DNA of 64,000 nt from Clostridiales bacterium (GCA_004555705.1 SFHI01000007.1:14102-78101); one strand, 5' to 3'. Counted from the stretch's first letter, positions 8,044 through 17,548 are shown. Notes: generated by a model from the sequence alone, not told the origin. Program-made: numbers and translations.

Positions 8044-9789
8044 ATGGGAAAGAAACAGAAAGACCCCGGGATCATGGGTGTGATCGGGCCGCTGATCCTT
8101 GGCGTGCTGATGCTGGCCCTTTACGGTCAGGCAAGCGGCCATGAGGCTGCGCCGGTGATGCTGATTCTGGGGCTTCTCTTTTTGGGCGGGGCAATTTACA
8201 ATTTGGTTCGCATGACGGGCAGTGGGGAAAAGACCTCCTCCACGCAGACAAACCAGAAATCCACCACCGCTTCGTCTCAGGGGGGTGATGCGCAGAAGCT
8301 GCCCATTCGTCACGAGCTGGATTTTGTGCTGCTTCCCAAATTATTCTATGAGGACCAGCAGGCGTTTACCATGAGCTTCCTGCTGAAACCCCGGGAAATG
8401 CTGACGCAAATCTTCAACAATGTATATAAGACAGTTGATAAGGGAAAGCCCCGGCCCAGAACCTATACAGAGCAGGACTTCACCGCCCAGTGGAAGTCCT
8501 TCGGTCAGGGCGGACAGATCAGCTATGTCACCTTTCCGGCGCCCCCTGCGGACGATGGTTCCCATGTGTACTGCACGGCATGCGCCCTGGTTGTGACCAG
8601 GGAGATCACACGCCTGTATACCGTCGAGAAGGGCTTTATGGGCACGACCTGCATCGGCTACATGGATGAGGCGGGGAATCACGTGAATCTGGGCAGGGCC
8701 GGGGAAACCGCGGAGGAAAACATTTCCCGGATTATCTCCTTCAACACGCCCTCTGGGACGGAGGACTCCGGGACCGGGGGAAAAACGCCGGCGGCGGCAG
8801 CGAAGGCCCCTTCCAGGGAGATCCTGTGGGAGCTGCTGCAGACCATGGACAGCTGCGCTTCGCCTCCTTTGGTGGGAAAGCCCGCCGACAATGCCCGCTG
8901 GCTTATGGACCGGGTCCGGTATTTCCGGGAAAACGGTATTCCGGAGGAGCAGCTGTATGACCTGGAAATGCGGATTGTCCAGTATATGCCCGGGTATGTG
9001 GCGGATAACTTCCGGGAATTCCTGGATTTCCTGAAAGCCGACTTCACCCCGATTACCATGGGGCTGGAAAAGCTCCTGGAAGCAAAGCGGTTTTTCGACG
9101 CGCGGAAGGTGTCGGACCCCGCGGCGCGATATCTGTCGGAGAACAGGGCCAGGCTGACGCAGGGCCGGCATTGCTTCCAGGACGCCTTTGAAGCCACGAT
9201 GTATTCCCTGGAGAAGGGCGGAGAACCGAAAACGCCTTGTACCCAGTGCAACTACACGGCATTTCTGGTGGCACATGCCTGGATTCTCCGGGAAACCGGA
9301 GCAATGGGCCGCGCCGGGGAATTCCTGAACTGGGCGTTGGAGCTGAGTCCGGAAAACGCGTCCGTCTGGCTGGGCTTGGGGGATGCCAGTGAGGGCAACA
9401 GGGAAAAGCAGCTGGAATGCTATCAAAAAGCCCTGCACTACTGCTATCTGAAGGACGGCCCCTACGGACTGACGGAAATCTACAGGCATATGGCGCAGTG
9501 TTATCTGCAGATGGGGCAGACGGAGACCGCTGCCGCCCTTGTGAGCTTCATCCGGGAGCTGGGGGGAGCCCCCGGGGCCCTGGCCACCCGGCTGCCTGCG
9601 GGGAAGAGACCCTGCGCGGATGTGATGGGGGAACAGGGAATCCAGATCGGCTTCAGCAGACTGGCGTTTTTTGCCGTGATGATGATGCAGGCTCCGGAAT
9701 CCAAGGATCAGCTTACCCCGGAAATCCAGGAAATCATGGACACGATCCTGTCCTCCCCGGTGCAGAAAAGTCCGCTGTTTGGACGCTGA
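8044..9789 (+). CDS. Membrane-anchored protein of unknown function with TPR-like C-terminal half
   Basis: 581 residues from the ATG at 8044, which follows AGGAGGG; an upstream in-frame start at 8002 would lie inside element B and is less likely. Two hydrophobic helices near residues 9-50 anchor the N-terminus. A Ser/Thr-rich linker leads to an unrecognised alpha/beta region (about 85-240). A helical C-terminal half contains one or two TPR-like pairs (ASVWLGLGDASEGN, YRHMAQCYLQMGQTETA). I do not recognise a family. The small zinc-ribbon gene follows about 100 bases later and may share its transcript. Confidence 0.8.
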   Translation: MGKKQKDPGIMGVIGPLILGVLMLALYGQASGHEAAPVMLILGLLFLGGAIYNLVRMTGSGEKTSSTQTNQKSTTASSQGGDAQKLPIRHELDFVLLPKLFYEDQQAFTMSFLLKPREMLTQIFNNVYKTVDKGKPRPRTYTEQDFTAQWKSFGQGGQISYVTFPAPPADDGSHVYCTACALVVTREITRLYTVEKGFMGTTCIGYMDEAGNHVNLGRAGETAEENISRIISFNTPSGTEDSGTGGKTPAAAAKAPSREILWELLQTMDSCASPPLVGKPADNARWLMDRVRYFRENGIPEEQLYDLEMRIVQYMPGYVADNFREFLDFLKADFTPITMGLEKLLEAKRFFDARKVSDPAARYLSENRARLTQGRHCFQDAFEATMYSLEKGGEPKTPCTQCNYTAFLVAHAWILRETGAMGRAGEFLNWALELSPENASVWLGLGDASEGNREKQLECYQKALHYCYLKDGPYGLTEIYRHMAQCYLQMGQTETAAALVSFIRELGGAPGALATRLPAGKRPCADVMGEQGIQIGFSRLAFFAVMMMQAPESKDQLTPEIQEIMDTILSSPVQKSPLFGR

Positions 9790-9886
9790 AGCCGGGATGA
9801 CCCGATAGCGGAAAAGCATATCCCCCGGGCTGCCCGGTTTTCCTGCAGCCGAAAAAAGAGTATCTGGAAAAAGGAGAAATGGAACA

Positions 9887-10159
9887 ATGAAAGTACTGAT
9901 CTGGATTGCGACCATATTCGTGGGAACCCTACTGAACACCCTGATTGGAGCGGCTACCGGCGTCCGTGCCGGCGCTCTGCTTCTGTACCTGGCGGAGTTC
10001 TATGTGGCGAAGAAGCTCTGTGAGAAATGGGACGCCAGCCATCCGGGACAAGAGGAGCCCGATACCGGCTTGCGCTGCGGTGTGTGCGGCGCGAAGCTGG
10101 ATGGCAGCTCGAAGTTCTGCCGCCAATGCGGAACTGCGGTGGGGGATAATCAGCAATAA
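9887..10159 (+). CDS. Small membrane protein with C-terminal zinc ribbon
   Basis: 90 residues: one or two hydrophobic helices (about 4-36), then a short linker and a zinc ribbon with two CxxC knuckles (CGVCGAKLDG and CRQCGTAVG). Proteins of this layout are common in Clostridia and mostly uncharacterised. An AAAGGAG site precedes the ATG. It follows the unknown TPR-like gene on the same strand, so a two-gene unit is plausible. Confidence 0.75.
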   Translation: MKVLIWIATIFVGTLLNTLIGAATGVRAGALLLYLAEFYVAKKLCEKWDASHPGQEEPDTGLRCGVCGAKLDGSSKFCRQCGTAVGDNQQ

Positions 10160-10215
10160 GGGAAGGCACCATGCCATGACGGAGCCCTCTAAAAGAAATC
10201 CATATTCCCGCAAAA

Positions 10216-10244
10216 CAGGCACCTGCCGACCCGGCAGGTGCCTG
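10216..10244. terminator. Strong hairpin between convergent genes
   Basis: A 12-bp stem CAGGCACCTGCC/GGCAGGTGCCTG. The T-tract is weak on the plus strand and TGTTTTGC on the minus strand, so it probably serves the aldo/keto reductase gene mainly. Confidence 0.65.
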
Positions 10245-10281
10245 CTGATATAAATGGGGGTGCTCCGGGGCTGAAATGCGT

Positions 10282-11274
10282 TCAGTCGAGGCTGATTCTG
10301 TCAATGAGGGAAAGTTCCTCGTCGGTGAAGGAGGTGTTGCGGACGGCCTGGAGGTTGTCGAGGATTTGCTCGGGTTTGGAGGCGCCGGGGAGGACGCTGG
10401 TGACGATGCCGTCCCGGAGCACCCAGGCCAGGGCCATCTGGGCCAGGGTCTGGCCCCGCTGGGCGGCCAGGTCATTCAGCCGGCGAATCTGCTCCAGCCG
10501 CTTTTCCGTCAGGGCGCTGTCCTTCAGGAACCGGCCGTCGGTCCGGATCCGGCTGTCGGCGGGAATGCCCTCCAGGTACCGGTTGGAGAGCAGGCCCTGG
10601 GCCAGGGGGGAGAAGGCGATGATGCCCTTGCCCAGCCGGGCGGCGGTTTCCTTCAGACCGTTGCGCTCGATGGTGCGGTCGAAGATGGAGTACCGGTTCT
10701 GGTTGATGACGAAGGGTACCCGCAGCTCCTCCAGAATGGCCGCGGCCCGCTCCAGGGTGGGGCCGTCATAGTTGCTCAGGCCCACATACAGCGCCTTGCC
10801 GGACTGCACCGCCGTAGCCAGGGCCCCCATGGTCTCCTCCAGGGGGGTGTTGGGGTCCATCCGGTGGTGATAGAAGATGTCCACATACTCGAGGCCCAGC
10901 CGCTGCAGGCTCTGATCCAGGCTGGCCAGCAGGTATTTCCGGCTGCCCCAGTCCCCGTAGGGGCCGGGCCACATCCAGTAGCCCGCCTTGGTGGAGATCA
11001 CCAGCTCGTCCCGGTAGGGGGCCAGCTCCTCCCGCAGAATCCGGCCGAAGTTCCGCTCCGCCGCGCCCTCGGGAGGGCCGTAATTGTTGGCCAGGTCAAA
11101 ATGGGTGACGCCGTGGTCGAAAGCGGCAAGACACGTCTGGCGCATGGTGTCGTAGCGCCCGGTGTCGCCGAAGTTGTGCCACAGGCCCAGGCTTACGGCG
11201 CTGAGCCGCAGGCCGCTTTTGCCCAGGCGGTTGTAGGGCATGGTGTCGTAGCGGTTTTCGCTGGCTGTATACAT
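10282..11274 (-). CDS. Aldo/keto reductase (YghZ/MgrA-like)
   Basis: NADPH-dependent cytoplasmic reductase, 330 residues with a TIM-barrel layout. The catalytic tetrad is visible: Asp and Tyr in DLANNYG, Lys in STKAGYW, His in YHHRMDP. The motifs YNRLGKSGLRLSAVSLGLW and EELRVPFVINQNRYSIF fit the group that includes the L-glyceraldehyde-3-phosphate reductase of E. coli. It is a single gene facing away from the GH32 gene. Confidence 0.88.
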   Translation of the reverse strand: MYTASENRYDTMPYNRLGKSGLRLSAVSLGLWHNFGDTGRYDTMRQTCLAAFDHGVTHFDLANNYGPPEGAAERNFGRILREELAPYRDELVISTKAGYWMWPGPYGDWGSRKYLLASLDQSLQRLGLEYVDIFYHHRMDPNTPLEETMGALATAVQSGKALYVGLSNYDGPTLERAAAILEELRVPFVINQNRYSIFDRTIERNGLKETAARLGKGIIAFSPLAQGLLSNRYLEGIPADSRIRTDGRFLKDSALTEKRLEQIRRLNDLAAQRGQTLAQMALAWVLRDGIVTSVLPGASKPEQILDNLQAVRNTSFTDEELSLIDRISLD

Positions 11275-11379
11275 AGGATTACCTTCTTTCTTGATTTTTC
11301 CTATAGAATATCATAGAATAGGAAAAAAAGCGAGGGGCAGAATGGAAAAATCCCAAACGCTTGCTGCCTGCGGGCAGAT

Positions 11380-11569
11380 AAATTGTTGTTTGACGATTTC
11401 TGCACGCACTGCGTCCTTACTGTAGGGGAGGCATTGTTGCCTCCCGTAGGCAGTACGTTTTCGCCACAATGCACCGAAAACGGCAACATTTTACCGCCGG
11501 GAGGCATCAATGCCTCCCCTACAGTGTGGTCGTACCGCATTACGGAATTTGTCGTGCAGACAACAGTTT
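11380..11569. repeat. R5: class C element with decayed right end
   Basis: Left end perfect; right end decayed to GACAACAGTTT. The interior consists of two facing palindromes, GTAGGGGAGGCATTGTTGCC and its counterpart GGGAGGCATCAATGCCTCCC. It lies just upstream of the GH32 gene. Confidence 0.82.
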
Positions 11570-11619
11570 ATCCCGATGTGGTGTTAACTTACATATGGAA
11601 AAGGGAGCGGGAGGAAAGT

Positions 11620-13092
11620 ATGGCCAGTCAGATGCTTCAAAAAGCGAGGGCGTATGAAAAGGAACGTGGGGCACAAATCCGGCCCCGGGAGCGGCCCGGG
11701 TTTCACTTGACGGGGGAAACGGGCTGGATCAACGACCCCAATGGGTTCTCCTTCTACAAAGGGGCGTACCACCTGTTTTACCAGAGCAATCCCTACGACA
11801 CCCACTGGGGGGCTATCCACTGGGGCCACGCCAAAAGCGCGGACCTGGTGCGCTGGGAGTATGTGGGCGCGGCGCTGGCGCCGGATATGCCCTATGACGG
11901 GGCGGGCTGCTTCTCGGGCAGCGCTCTGGAGCTTCCGGACGGGCGGCATCTGATAATGTACACCGGGGTGCAGGATGTGCGCCGGGAGGACGGGAGCCTC
12001 CGGGGCCTGCAGACCCAGTGCGTTGCCTTCGGGGACGGGGTGGATTACGAAAAATTTCAGGGCAACCCGGTGCTTGCCGCCGGGGACCTGCCGGAGGGGG
12101 CAAGCCCCTGGGACTTCCGGGACCCCAAGCTCTGGCGGGAGCCGGATGGCACTTACCGGATGGTGGCCGCCAACGACCGGGGGGACGGCAGGGGACAGGT
12201 GCTGCTCTTCGAAAGCCCGGACACGGTTCACTGGAAGTATCTGAGCGTATTGGCCCAGAGCCGCGGGGAACTGGGTCAGATGTGGGAATGCCCGGATTAT
12301 TTCCGGCTGGGAGGAAAACGGGTGCTGACGCTGAGCGTCATGGGTATGGAGCCCCGGGGCCTGGAATTTCACCCCGGGCACAATACCGCCGTCCTCATTG
12401 CGGGGGAGGGCGAAGCGTTTTCGGCGGAAGGAGCCCGGAGCCTGGATTATGGCCTGGATTTCTATGCCCCCCAGACCATGGAGACCCCCGACGGGCGGCG
12501 GATTCTGGTGGCCTGGATGCAGAACTGGGCCGCCTCCGGTTTTGCGCCCCCGGAGGCAAGGTATTTCGGCCAGCTGACCCTGCCCAGAGAGCTGGAATGC
12601 CGGGAGGGACGGCTGCTTCAGAAGCCCGTCCGGGAGCTGGAGCGGTACCGCGCCCGCCCCGTGGTCTATGCCAATGTGCCCCTGGGGGAGGAAACCGGGC
12701 TGGAGGGAATCCGGGGCGTGATGCTGGACCTGACGGTCCGGCTGCGCTGGGAGGAGGGCTGCGGCAGCATCCGCATCGCCCTGCGAAAGGGGGGCGTTCA
12801 CGAAACCACCCTGACCCTTTCCCCAGGACAGGGCATCCTTCGGCTGGACAGAAGCCGCAGCGGCTGCCTGCTGGACGTGGTGCACACCCGGGATATCCCG
12901 GTGGATACGGGCAAGGGGACCCTGGAGCTGCGCCTGATCCTGGACCGGTTCAGCCTGGAGCTGTTCTGCGACGGGGGAAAGCAGTGCGCCTCGGCCCTGC
13001 TGACGACCCCGGAGCAGGAGGACGGGATTTCCTTCTATGCGCAGGGCCCGGCCTGGGCGGATGTGGAGAAGTACGATCTGGATGTCCGCTGA
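11620..13092 (+). CDS. Glycoside hydrolase family 32 (sucrose/fructan hydrolase)
   Basis: Beta-fructofuranosidase that cleaves terminal fructose from sucrose, sucrose-6-phosphate or fructo-oligosaccharides. The ATG at 11620 follows GGGAGG and gives 490 residues without a signal peptide, so it acts in the cytoplasm. The nucleophile motif WINDPNG, the transition-state motif FRDPK and the acid/base motif MWECPDYF are all present in a five-bladed propeller. A C-terminal beta-sandwich begins near residue 340. No PTS or sugar kinase gene is adjacent, so the sugar phosphorylation state is unknown. Confidence 0.92.
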   Translation: MASQMLQKARAYEKERGAQIRPRERPGFHLTGETGWINDPNGFSFYKGAYHLFYQSNPYDTHWGAIHWGHAKSADLVRWEYVGAALAPDMPYDGAGCFSGSALELPDGRHLIMYTGVQDVRREDGSLRGLQTQCVAFGDGVDYEKFQGNPVLAAGDLPEGASPWDFRDPKLWREPDGTYRMVAANDRGDGRGQVLLFESPDTVHWKYLSVLAQSRGELGQMWECPDYFRLGGKRVLTLSVMGMEPRGLEFHPGHNTAVLIAGEGEAFSAEGARSLDYGLDFYAPQTMETPDGRRILVAWMQNWAASGFAPPEARYFGQLTLPRELECREGRLLQKPVRELERYRARPVVYANVPLGEETGLEGIRGVMLDLTVRLRWEEGCGSIRIALRKGGVHETTLTLSPGQGILRLDRSRSGCLLDVVHTRDIPVDTGKGTLELRLILDRFSLELFCDGGKQCASALLTTPEQEDGISFYAQGPAWADVEKYDLDVR

Positions 13093-13201
13093 GAAGCGGG
13101 CGGGGGATTCCCGGCAAGGGAGGAAATCTGCCGCGAATCCGGAAAGACCGGGTTCTCCCAAATCATCCATGCGGATTACCTGCTTTCACAGGCAGAACGA
13201 T

Positions 13202-13432
13202 AAATTGTTGTTTACAGAATAAACGCTGTCATTGCGAGCCAGTGCGCACACTGGCGTGGCAATCCCCCGGTTGAATGGAATCAGGTAGCAATTATCACCA
13301 AGAACCGTAATAATGCCCGTTTTTTGGCTGCTATTCGGTACATTCTTCCTCTAACCGGGGGATTGCCACACCAGTCTGCGGACTGGTTCGCAATGACAGG
13401 TAATCTGTAACACGTACTTTCAAACAACAATT
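13202..13432. repeat. R6: full-length class A element
   Basis: Family ends present (right end AAACAACAATTC). About 231 bp with both halves of the class A palindrome, GTGCGC arm on the left and CTGCGG arm on the right: the common orientation. Confidence 0.9.
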
Positions 13433-13477
13433 CATCACGCAGGCTCCGGGCTGGGGGCTGCTTTGGAAAACGGAAAA

Positions 13478-13506
13478 TCGCCCCGGGGGAATTCCCCGGG
13501 GCGAAA
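13478..13506. terminator. Bidirectional terminator for pgcA
   Basis: Stem TCGCCCCGGGG/CCCCGGGGCGA around GAATT, with A-rich sequence before it and AAAAC after it. On the minus strand it follows the phosphoglucomutase stop. Confidence 0.8.
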
Positions 13507-13527
13507 ACGATGCGGTTATGTAGTTTC

Positions 13528-15210
13528 TCAGGCCAGGATGGGCTTCAGGGCTTCGGCGAGGCGGTCCTTCTGGGCCTGGGCTTCGGCCAGGTCCTTGCCC
13601 AGGGTGGTGAAATAGGTCTTGATCTTGGGCTCGGTGCCGGAGGGACGGACGATGACCGTGGCGCCGCCGTCCAGGGCGTACACCAGCACGTTGGCGGAGG
13701 GCAGGCCGGTTTCTTCGGTCTTTGTGTAGTCCGTGACCTTCACGACCTTGTAGCCGCCGATCTCCACAGGGGGCTTCTCCCGGAGGGAGGCCATAATGCC
13801 CGCCATCTTGTCCATGCCGGAAAGGCCCGGGAACTCGAAGGAGTCCACCTTGTTTAAGTACCGGCCGAACTTTGCGTAGATGCCCTCCAGGTGCTCCTTG
13901 ATGGAGGAGCCAATGGAGCGGTAGTAGGCGGCCATTTCGCAGATCAGCATGGAGCCGATGATGGCGTCCTTGTCCCGGACGTAGGGACCGGCCAAGTATC
14001 CGTAGGACTCCTCAAAGCCCAGGATGAACCGGTCCACCTGGCCCGCGGCCTCCAGGGAGGCGATCTGGTCACCGATCCACTTGAAGCCGGTGAGGACGTT
14101 GCGCATCTCCACGCCGTAGCTCTTGGCCACCGCGTCAGCAAGAGGCGTGGACACCAGGGACTTGACGGCCACGGGGTTTTCGGGCATGGTGCCCTTCTCG
14201 ATGCGGCCCTGGCAGATGTAGTCCAGCAGCAGCACGCCCACCTCGTTGCCGGAAACCAGCTCATAGCTTCCGTCGGGGCAGCGGATGGCAATGCCCACCC
14301 GGTCCGCGTCGGGGTCGGTGGCCAGCATCAGGTCCGCGCCCTCCTTCTCGGCCAGCTCCAGACCCAGCCGCAGGGCCTCGAAAATCTCGGGGTTGGGGTA
14401 GGGGCAGGTGGGGAAGTTGCCGTCGGGGTCCTTCTGCTCGGGGACAATGGTCACATCCGTGATGCCGATGTCCTTCAGCACCCGCATGACCGGAACCAGG
14501 CCGGAACCGTTCAGGGGGGAGTAGACCAGCTTCAGCCCGGCGGTGGCGCACAGGCCCGGACGGATGGCGCGCTCCTCGATGGCGGCGTAGAGAGCCTCCT
14601 TGCAGTCATCGCCCACGAACTGGATGAGACCCTGCTTCACGCCCTCGTCAAAGTCCATCATTCTGGCGCCGGTGAGAATATCGGTTTTCTGAATCTCGGC
14701 GTAGACCACCGCGGCGGCATCGTCAGTCATCTGGCAGCCGTCGGGACCGTAGGCCTTGTAGCCGTTGTACTTGGCGGGGTTGTGGGAAGCGGTGATCATG
14801 ATGCCCGCGTTGGCACCGTAGTAGCGGGTGGCGAAGGACAGGGCGGGAACGGGCATCAGCGCGTCGTAAATCCGAACCCGAATGCCGTTGCCGGCCAGCA
14901 CGCAGGCGGCGGTGCGGGCAAACACGTCGGAATTGATCCGGCTGTCATAGGAGATGGCTACCAGCTGATTGCCGCCCTGGGTCTTGACCCAGTTGGCCAG
15001 GCCCTGGGTGGCCTGACGGACCACGTAGATGTTCATCCGGTTGGAGCCGGCGCCCAGTACGCCCCGCAGGCCCGCGGTTCCGAATTTCAGGGCTACGGCG
15101 AAGCGGTCCTTAATCTGCTCGTCCTGACCGGAGATGCTCTGAAGCTCCGCGGTCAGCGCGGGGTCCTCCAGGTTTGCTTCCAGCCAGCGTTTATAATCGT
15201 CCATGTACAT
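13528..15210 (-). CDS. pgcA: Alpha-phosphoglucomutase/phosphomannomutase
   Basis: Interconverts glucose-1-phosphate and glucose-6-phosphate. Four family motifs are present: the phosphoserine loop TASHNPAKYNGYKAYG, the metal loop DPDADRVGIA, the sugar loop GFEESYGYL and the phosphate-binding RPSGTEPKIK near the C-terminus. About 560 residues, as usual for Firmicute PgcA. The start is taken at the ATG at 15210, preceded by GGTGAG; a second ATG two codons on is possible. A canonical promoter lies at 15268-15296. Confidence 0.92.
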   Translation of the reverse strand: MYMDDYKRWLEANLEDPALTAELQSISGQDEQIKDRFAVALKFGTAGLRGVLGAGSNRMNIYVVRQATQGLANWVKTQGGNQLVAISYDSRINSDVFARTAACVLAGNGIRVRIYDALMPVPALSFATRYYGANAGIMITASHNPAKYNGYKAYGPDGCQMTDDAAAVVYAEIQKTDILTGARMMDFDEGVKQGLIQFVGDDCKEALYAAIEERAIRPGLCATAGLKLVYSPLNGSGLVPVMRVLKDIGITDVTIVPEQKDPDGNFPTCPYPNPEIFEALRLGLELAEKEGADLMLATDPDADRVGIAIRCPDGSYELVSGNEVGVLLLDYICQGRIEKGTMPENPVAVKSLVSTPLADAVAKSYGVEMRNVLTGFKWIGDQIASLEAAGQVDRFILGFEESYGYLAGPYVRDKDAIIGSMLICEMAAYYRSIGSSIKEHLEGIYAKFGRYLNKVDSFEFPGLSGMDKMAGIMASLREKPPVEIGGYKVVKVTDYTKTEETGLPSANVLVYALDGGATVIVRPSGTEPKIKTYFTTLGKDLAEAQAQKDRLAEALKPILA

Positions 15211-15267
15211 ATTGCTCACCAATCCTTATTCAAATTTTGGAGCTTTTCGGGGATTATTACGAATTAT

Positions 15268-15296
15268 AATATAATCCATTTGACATACTTTGTCAA
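15268..15296 (-). promoter_or_regulatory. Promoter of pgcA
   Basis: On the minus strand TTGACA (15291-15296), a 17-bp spacer and TATATT (15268-15273), about 60 bases upstream of the start codon. Confidence 0.75.
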
Positions 15297-15417
15297 TCTT
15301 GGATACTTCCTGAAAAAAAGATGTCTCTTTTTTGCGATTGCTTTTTCCGGAGGGGTAGGGTAGAATAATACCAGAAAAGTAAGAAATATGCTGATCGCCC
15401 GACGGAAGGGCGCGGAT

Positions 15418-15660
15418 GAATTGTTGTTTGAAAGTGCGCGTTACAAATTACCTGTCATTGCCACACCAGTCCGCAGACTGGTGTGGCAATCCCCCGGTTA
15501 GAGGAGGAATGTACCGAATAGCAGCCGAAAAACGGGGATTGTTACAGTTCTTGGTGGTAATTGCTACCTGATTCCATTCAACCGGGGGATTGCCACGCCA
15601 GTGTGCGCACTGGCTCGCAATGACAGCGTTTTTTTAGCGCACAATTTCAAACAACAATTT
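15418..15660. repeat. R7: full-length class A element, reverse orientation
   Basis: Left end GAATTGTTGTTT, right end AAACAACAATTT, 243 bp. As in R1, the CCGCAG arm lies left and the GTGCGC arm right. Confidence 0.9.
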
Positions 15661-15708
15661 ATCGCACGGATGCTCTTTCGGAAGGATCAGAGGCAAGGAG
15701 AGGCAAGG

Positions 15709-17103
15709 ATGACGAGTATCAGACAACTGTTTTCCGCCAGAGATATGACCCAGGGGGCGCCCTGGAAGCGGATTCTGGAATTTTCGGTGCCCATGCTGCT
15801 GGGAAATCTGGCCCAGCAGCTTTACAACACGGCCGATTCCATCATCGTCGGCCGGTATGTGGGAGACAACGCCCTGGCGGCGGTGGGCAGCGCGGGGCCC
15901 ATCCTCAACCTGCTGCTGGCGCTGTTCGTGGGCATCTCCACCGGCGCGGGCATCGTGGTGTCCCAGAGCTATGGGGCCAGGGACCGGGAGGGACTGACCA
16001 GGAGCATCGGTAACTGCATCGCCCTGTCCGCCGTTGCCAGTGTGGTGATCATGATTCTGGGGCCTCTGATCTCCATGCCCATGCTGGAGCTGCTGGGCAC
16101 CCCGCAGTCCATCATTCTCTGGTGTCGGGACTACCTGAACATCTTCTTCGTGGGGATCGTGGGCTTCTTCTTTTACAACATGCTCTCCGGCGTGCTCCGG
16201 GGACTGGGAGACTCGGTGTCCGCCCTGGGCTTCCTGCTGGTGGCGGCGGCGCTGAATGTGGCGCTGGATCTGCTGCTCGTGGCGAAGTTCCATATGGGCG
16301 TTCCCGGGGTGGCCCTGGCGACGGTGATCGCCCAGGCTATTTCCGCGGTGCTTTGCTACATCAAGCTGGTTCGTATGAGGGACATTTTTGACCTGAATCT
16401 GAAAACCATGCGGCTGATTCCCGCCGTGGCCATGCGGATTCTCCGGATCGGCATTCCCTCCGGCGTGACCCAGGCCATCATGGCCACCGCGGGCATGGTG
16501 GTGCTGAACCTGACCAACGCCATGGGGGAGACCGTCATCGCCTGCAACGTGATCATCATGCGGGTGGACGGCTTTGCCATGATGCCAAACTTTAGCTTTG
16601 GCCAGGCCATGAGCGTTTACGCGGGGCAGAATGTGGGCGCGGGGAAATTTGACCGGCTGGACAAGGGCGTGAAGCAGGGCGGGCTCATTTCCCTGGCATT
16701 CTCCTCGGTGATCACCCTGGTGCTGCTGTTCCTGGGAAAATACCTCTTTGCCATGTTTACGGAAACCGAATCCCTCATCGACCTGGCCTCCCGGATGATT
16801 CGGCTGATGGCGGTGGGCTACATCTGCATTTCCGTTACCCAGGTGCTGGGCGGCGTCATGCGTGGAGCGGGGGATACGGTGCGTCCCATGTGGATCTCCA
16901 TTATCTCCACCATATTGATTCGGGTGCCCGTGGCCTACTTCCTGGCGTACCTGACCCGGTCGGAGGAGTTCCCCCACGGAAAGCCGGACGCACTGTTTCT
17001 GTCGTTGATGATCTCCTGGACCCTGGGTATGGTGATGACCATCGTTGTGTTCCGCAGGGGAAAATGGAAAACGAAAATGTACGCCTCCACTGCGGAGGTG
17101 TAG
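15709..17103 (+). CDS. MATE-family multidrug efflux transporter
   Basis: Cation-antiport efflux protein of the MATE family, 464 residues with about twelve helices. The opening LEFSVPMLLGNLAQQLYN and ADSIIVGRYVGDNALAAVG are typical of the NorM/DinF-like clostridial group, and the two halves repeat each other (VPMLLGN near residue 25 against IPSGVTQAIM near 240). The start is the ATG at 15709 after an AAGGAG site; the longer frame reaches back into R7 and is not credible. It is a single gene with its own terminator. Confidence 0.9.
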   Translation: MTSIRQLFSARDMTQGAPWKRILEFSVPMLLGNLAQQLYNTADSIIVGRYVGDNALAAVGSAGPILNLLLALFVGISTGAGIVVSQSYGARDREGLTRSIGNCIALSAVASVVIMILGPLISMPMLELLGTPQSIILWCRDYLNIFFVGIVGFFFYNMLSGVLRGLGDSVSALGFLLVAAALNVALDLLLVAKFHMGVPGVALATVIAQAISAVLCYIKLVRMRDIFDLNLKTMRLIPAVAMRILRIGIPSGVTQAIMATAGMVVLNLTNAMGETVIACNVIIMRVDGFAMMPNFSFGQAMSVYAGQNVGAGKFDRLDKGVKQGGLISLAFSSVITLVLLFLGKYLFAMFTETESLIDLASRMIRLMAVGYICISVTQVLGGVMRGAGDTVRPMWISIISTILIRVPVAYFLAYLTRSEEFPHGKPDALFLSLMISWTLGMVMTIVVFRRGKWKTKMYASTAEV

Positions 17104-17108
17104 GAAAA

Positions 17109-17148
17109 GGCCCCGTATGGACGGATAAGTCCATACGGGGCCCGTTTT
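17109..17148 (+). terminator. Intrinsic terminator after the MATE gene
   Basis: A perfect 14-bp stem GGCCCCGTATGGAC/GTCCATACGGGGCC with loop GGATAA, followed by CGTTTT. Confidence 0.9.
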
Positions 17149-17227
17149 AGATAAGAGATAATGGAGAATAGAGAATAGATTATAACGGCGGTACCGCTCC
17201 GCGGGGATAACAACAGGGGTGAGAGAT

Positions 17228-17533
17228 AAATTGGTGGCGACCTCTAAAAACTACTTTTTGGTGTTTTGGACGAGAGATTTTGCTTCGACAAAAGTTTCCA
17301 AAAGTCCAGAATACTTGGCGTATTGTGGGCTTTTAGAAACGAATTGTTGGGGCAAAAGATCCGTCCATAACCCAAAAGGGCAGTTTTTAGAGGTACCCTG
17401 GTGTTTGCAACCTTCCGTCTATGAAAGCACCCCATTCTATCGAAAACGCTCAAAAATCGGAACTTTTCGGGCGGCTAATAGCCGCCCCTACGGTAGCAAC
17501 GCAACGTGTTTGGAAATCTGCAAACACCAATTT
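17228..17533. repeat. R8: class B element split by an inserted element B
   Basis: The outer ends are AAATTGGTG and AAACACCAATTT. Without 17237-17398, the rest reads as an inverted class B element closely similar to R3 (shared GTTTTCGATAGAAC and CGGCTAATAGCCGCCCCTACGG blocks, seen here in reverse). Confidence 0.88.
17237..17398. mobile_element. Element B, copy 2, inserted into R8 with a 5-bp direct repeat
   Basis: A 162-bp segment whose ends are inverted repeats (GCGACCTCTAAAAACT and AGTTTTTAGAGGTACCC). It is flanked by TGGTG on both sides (17232-17236 and 17399-17403), as expected for a target-site duplication. It encodes no credible protein, so it is a non-autonomous, MITE-like element by inference. 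Confidence 0.75.
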
Positions 17534-17548
17534 GTCTGCCTGGATAGG

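Noticed and set aside
15601..15708. N-terminal extensions of frames that begin inside repeats (for example before the MATE gene, before ribU, and in front of the GH32 gene)
   Set aside because: The extra residues (of the kind MCALARNDS or VAIPRLEGK) are translations of repeat sequence without ribosome sites, and good sites exist at the later starts. DegV is kept as an exception because there the repeat lies at the 3' end of the frame.
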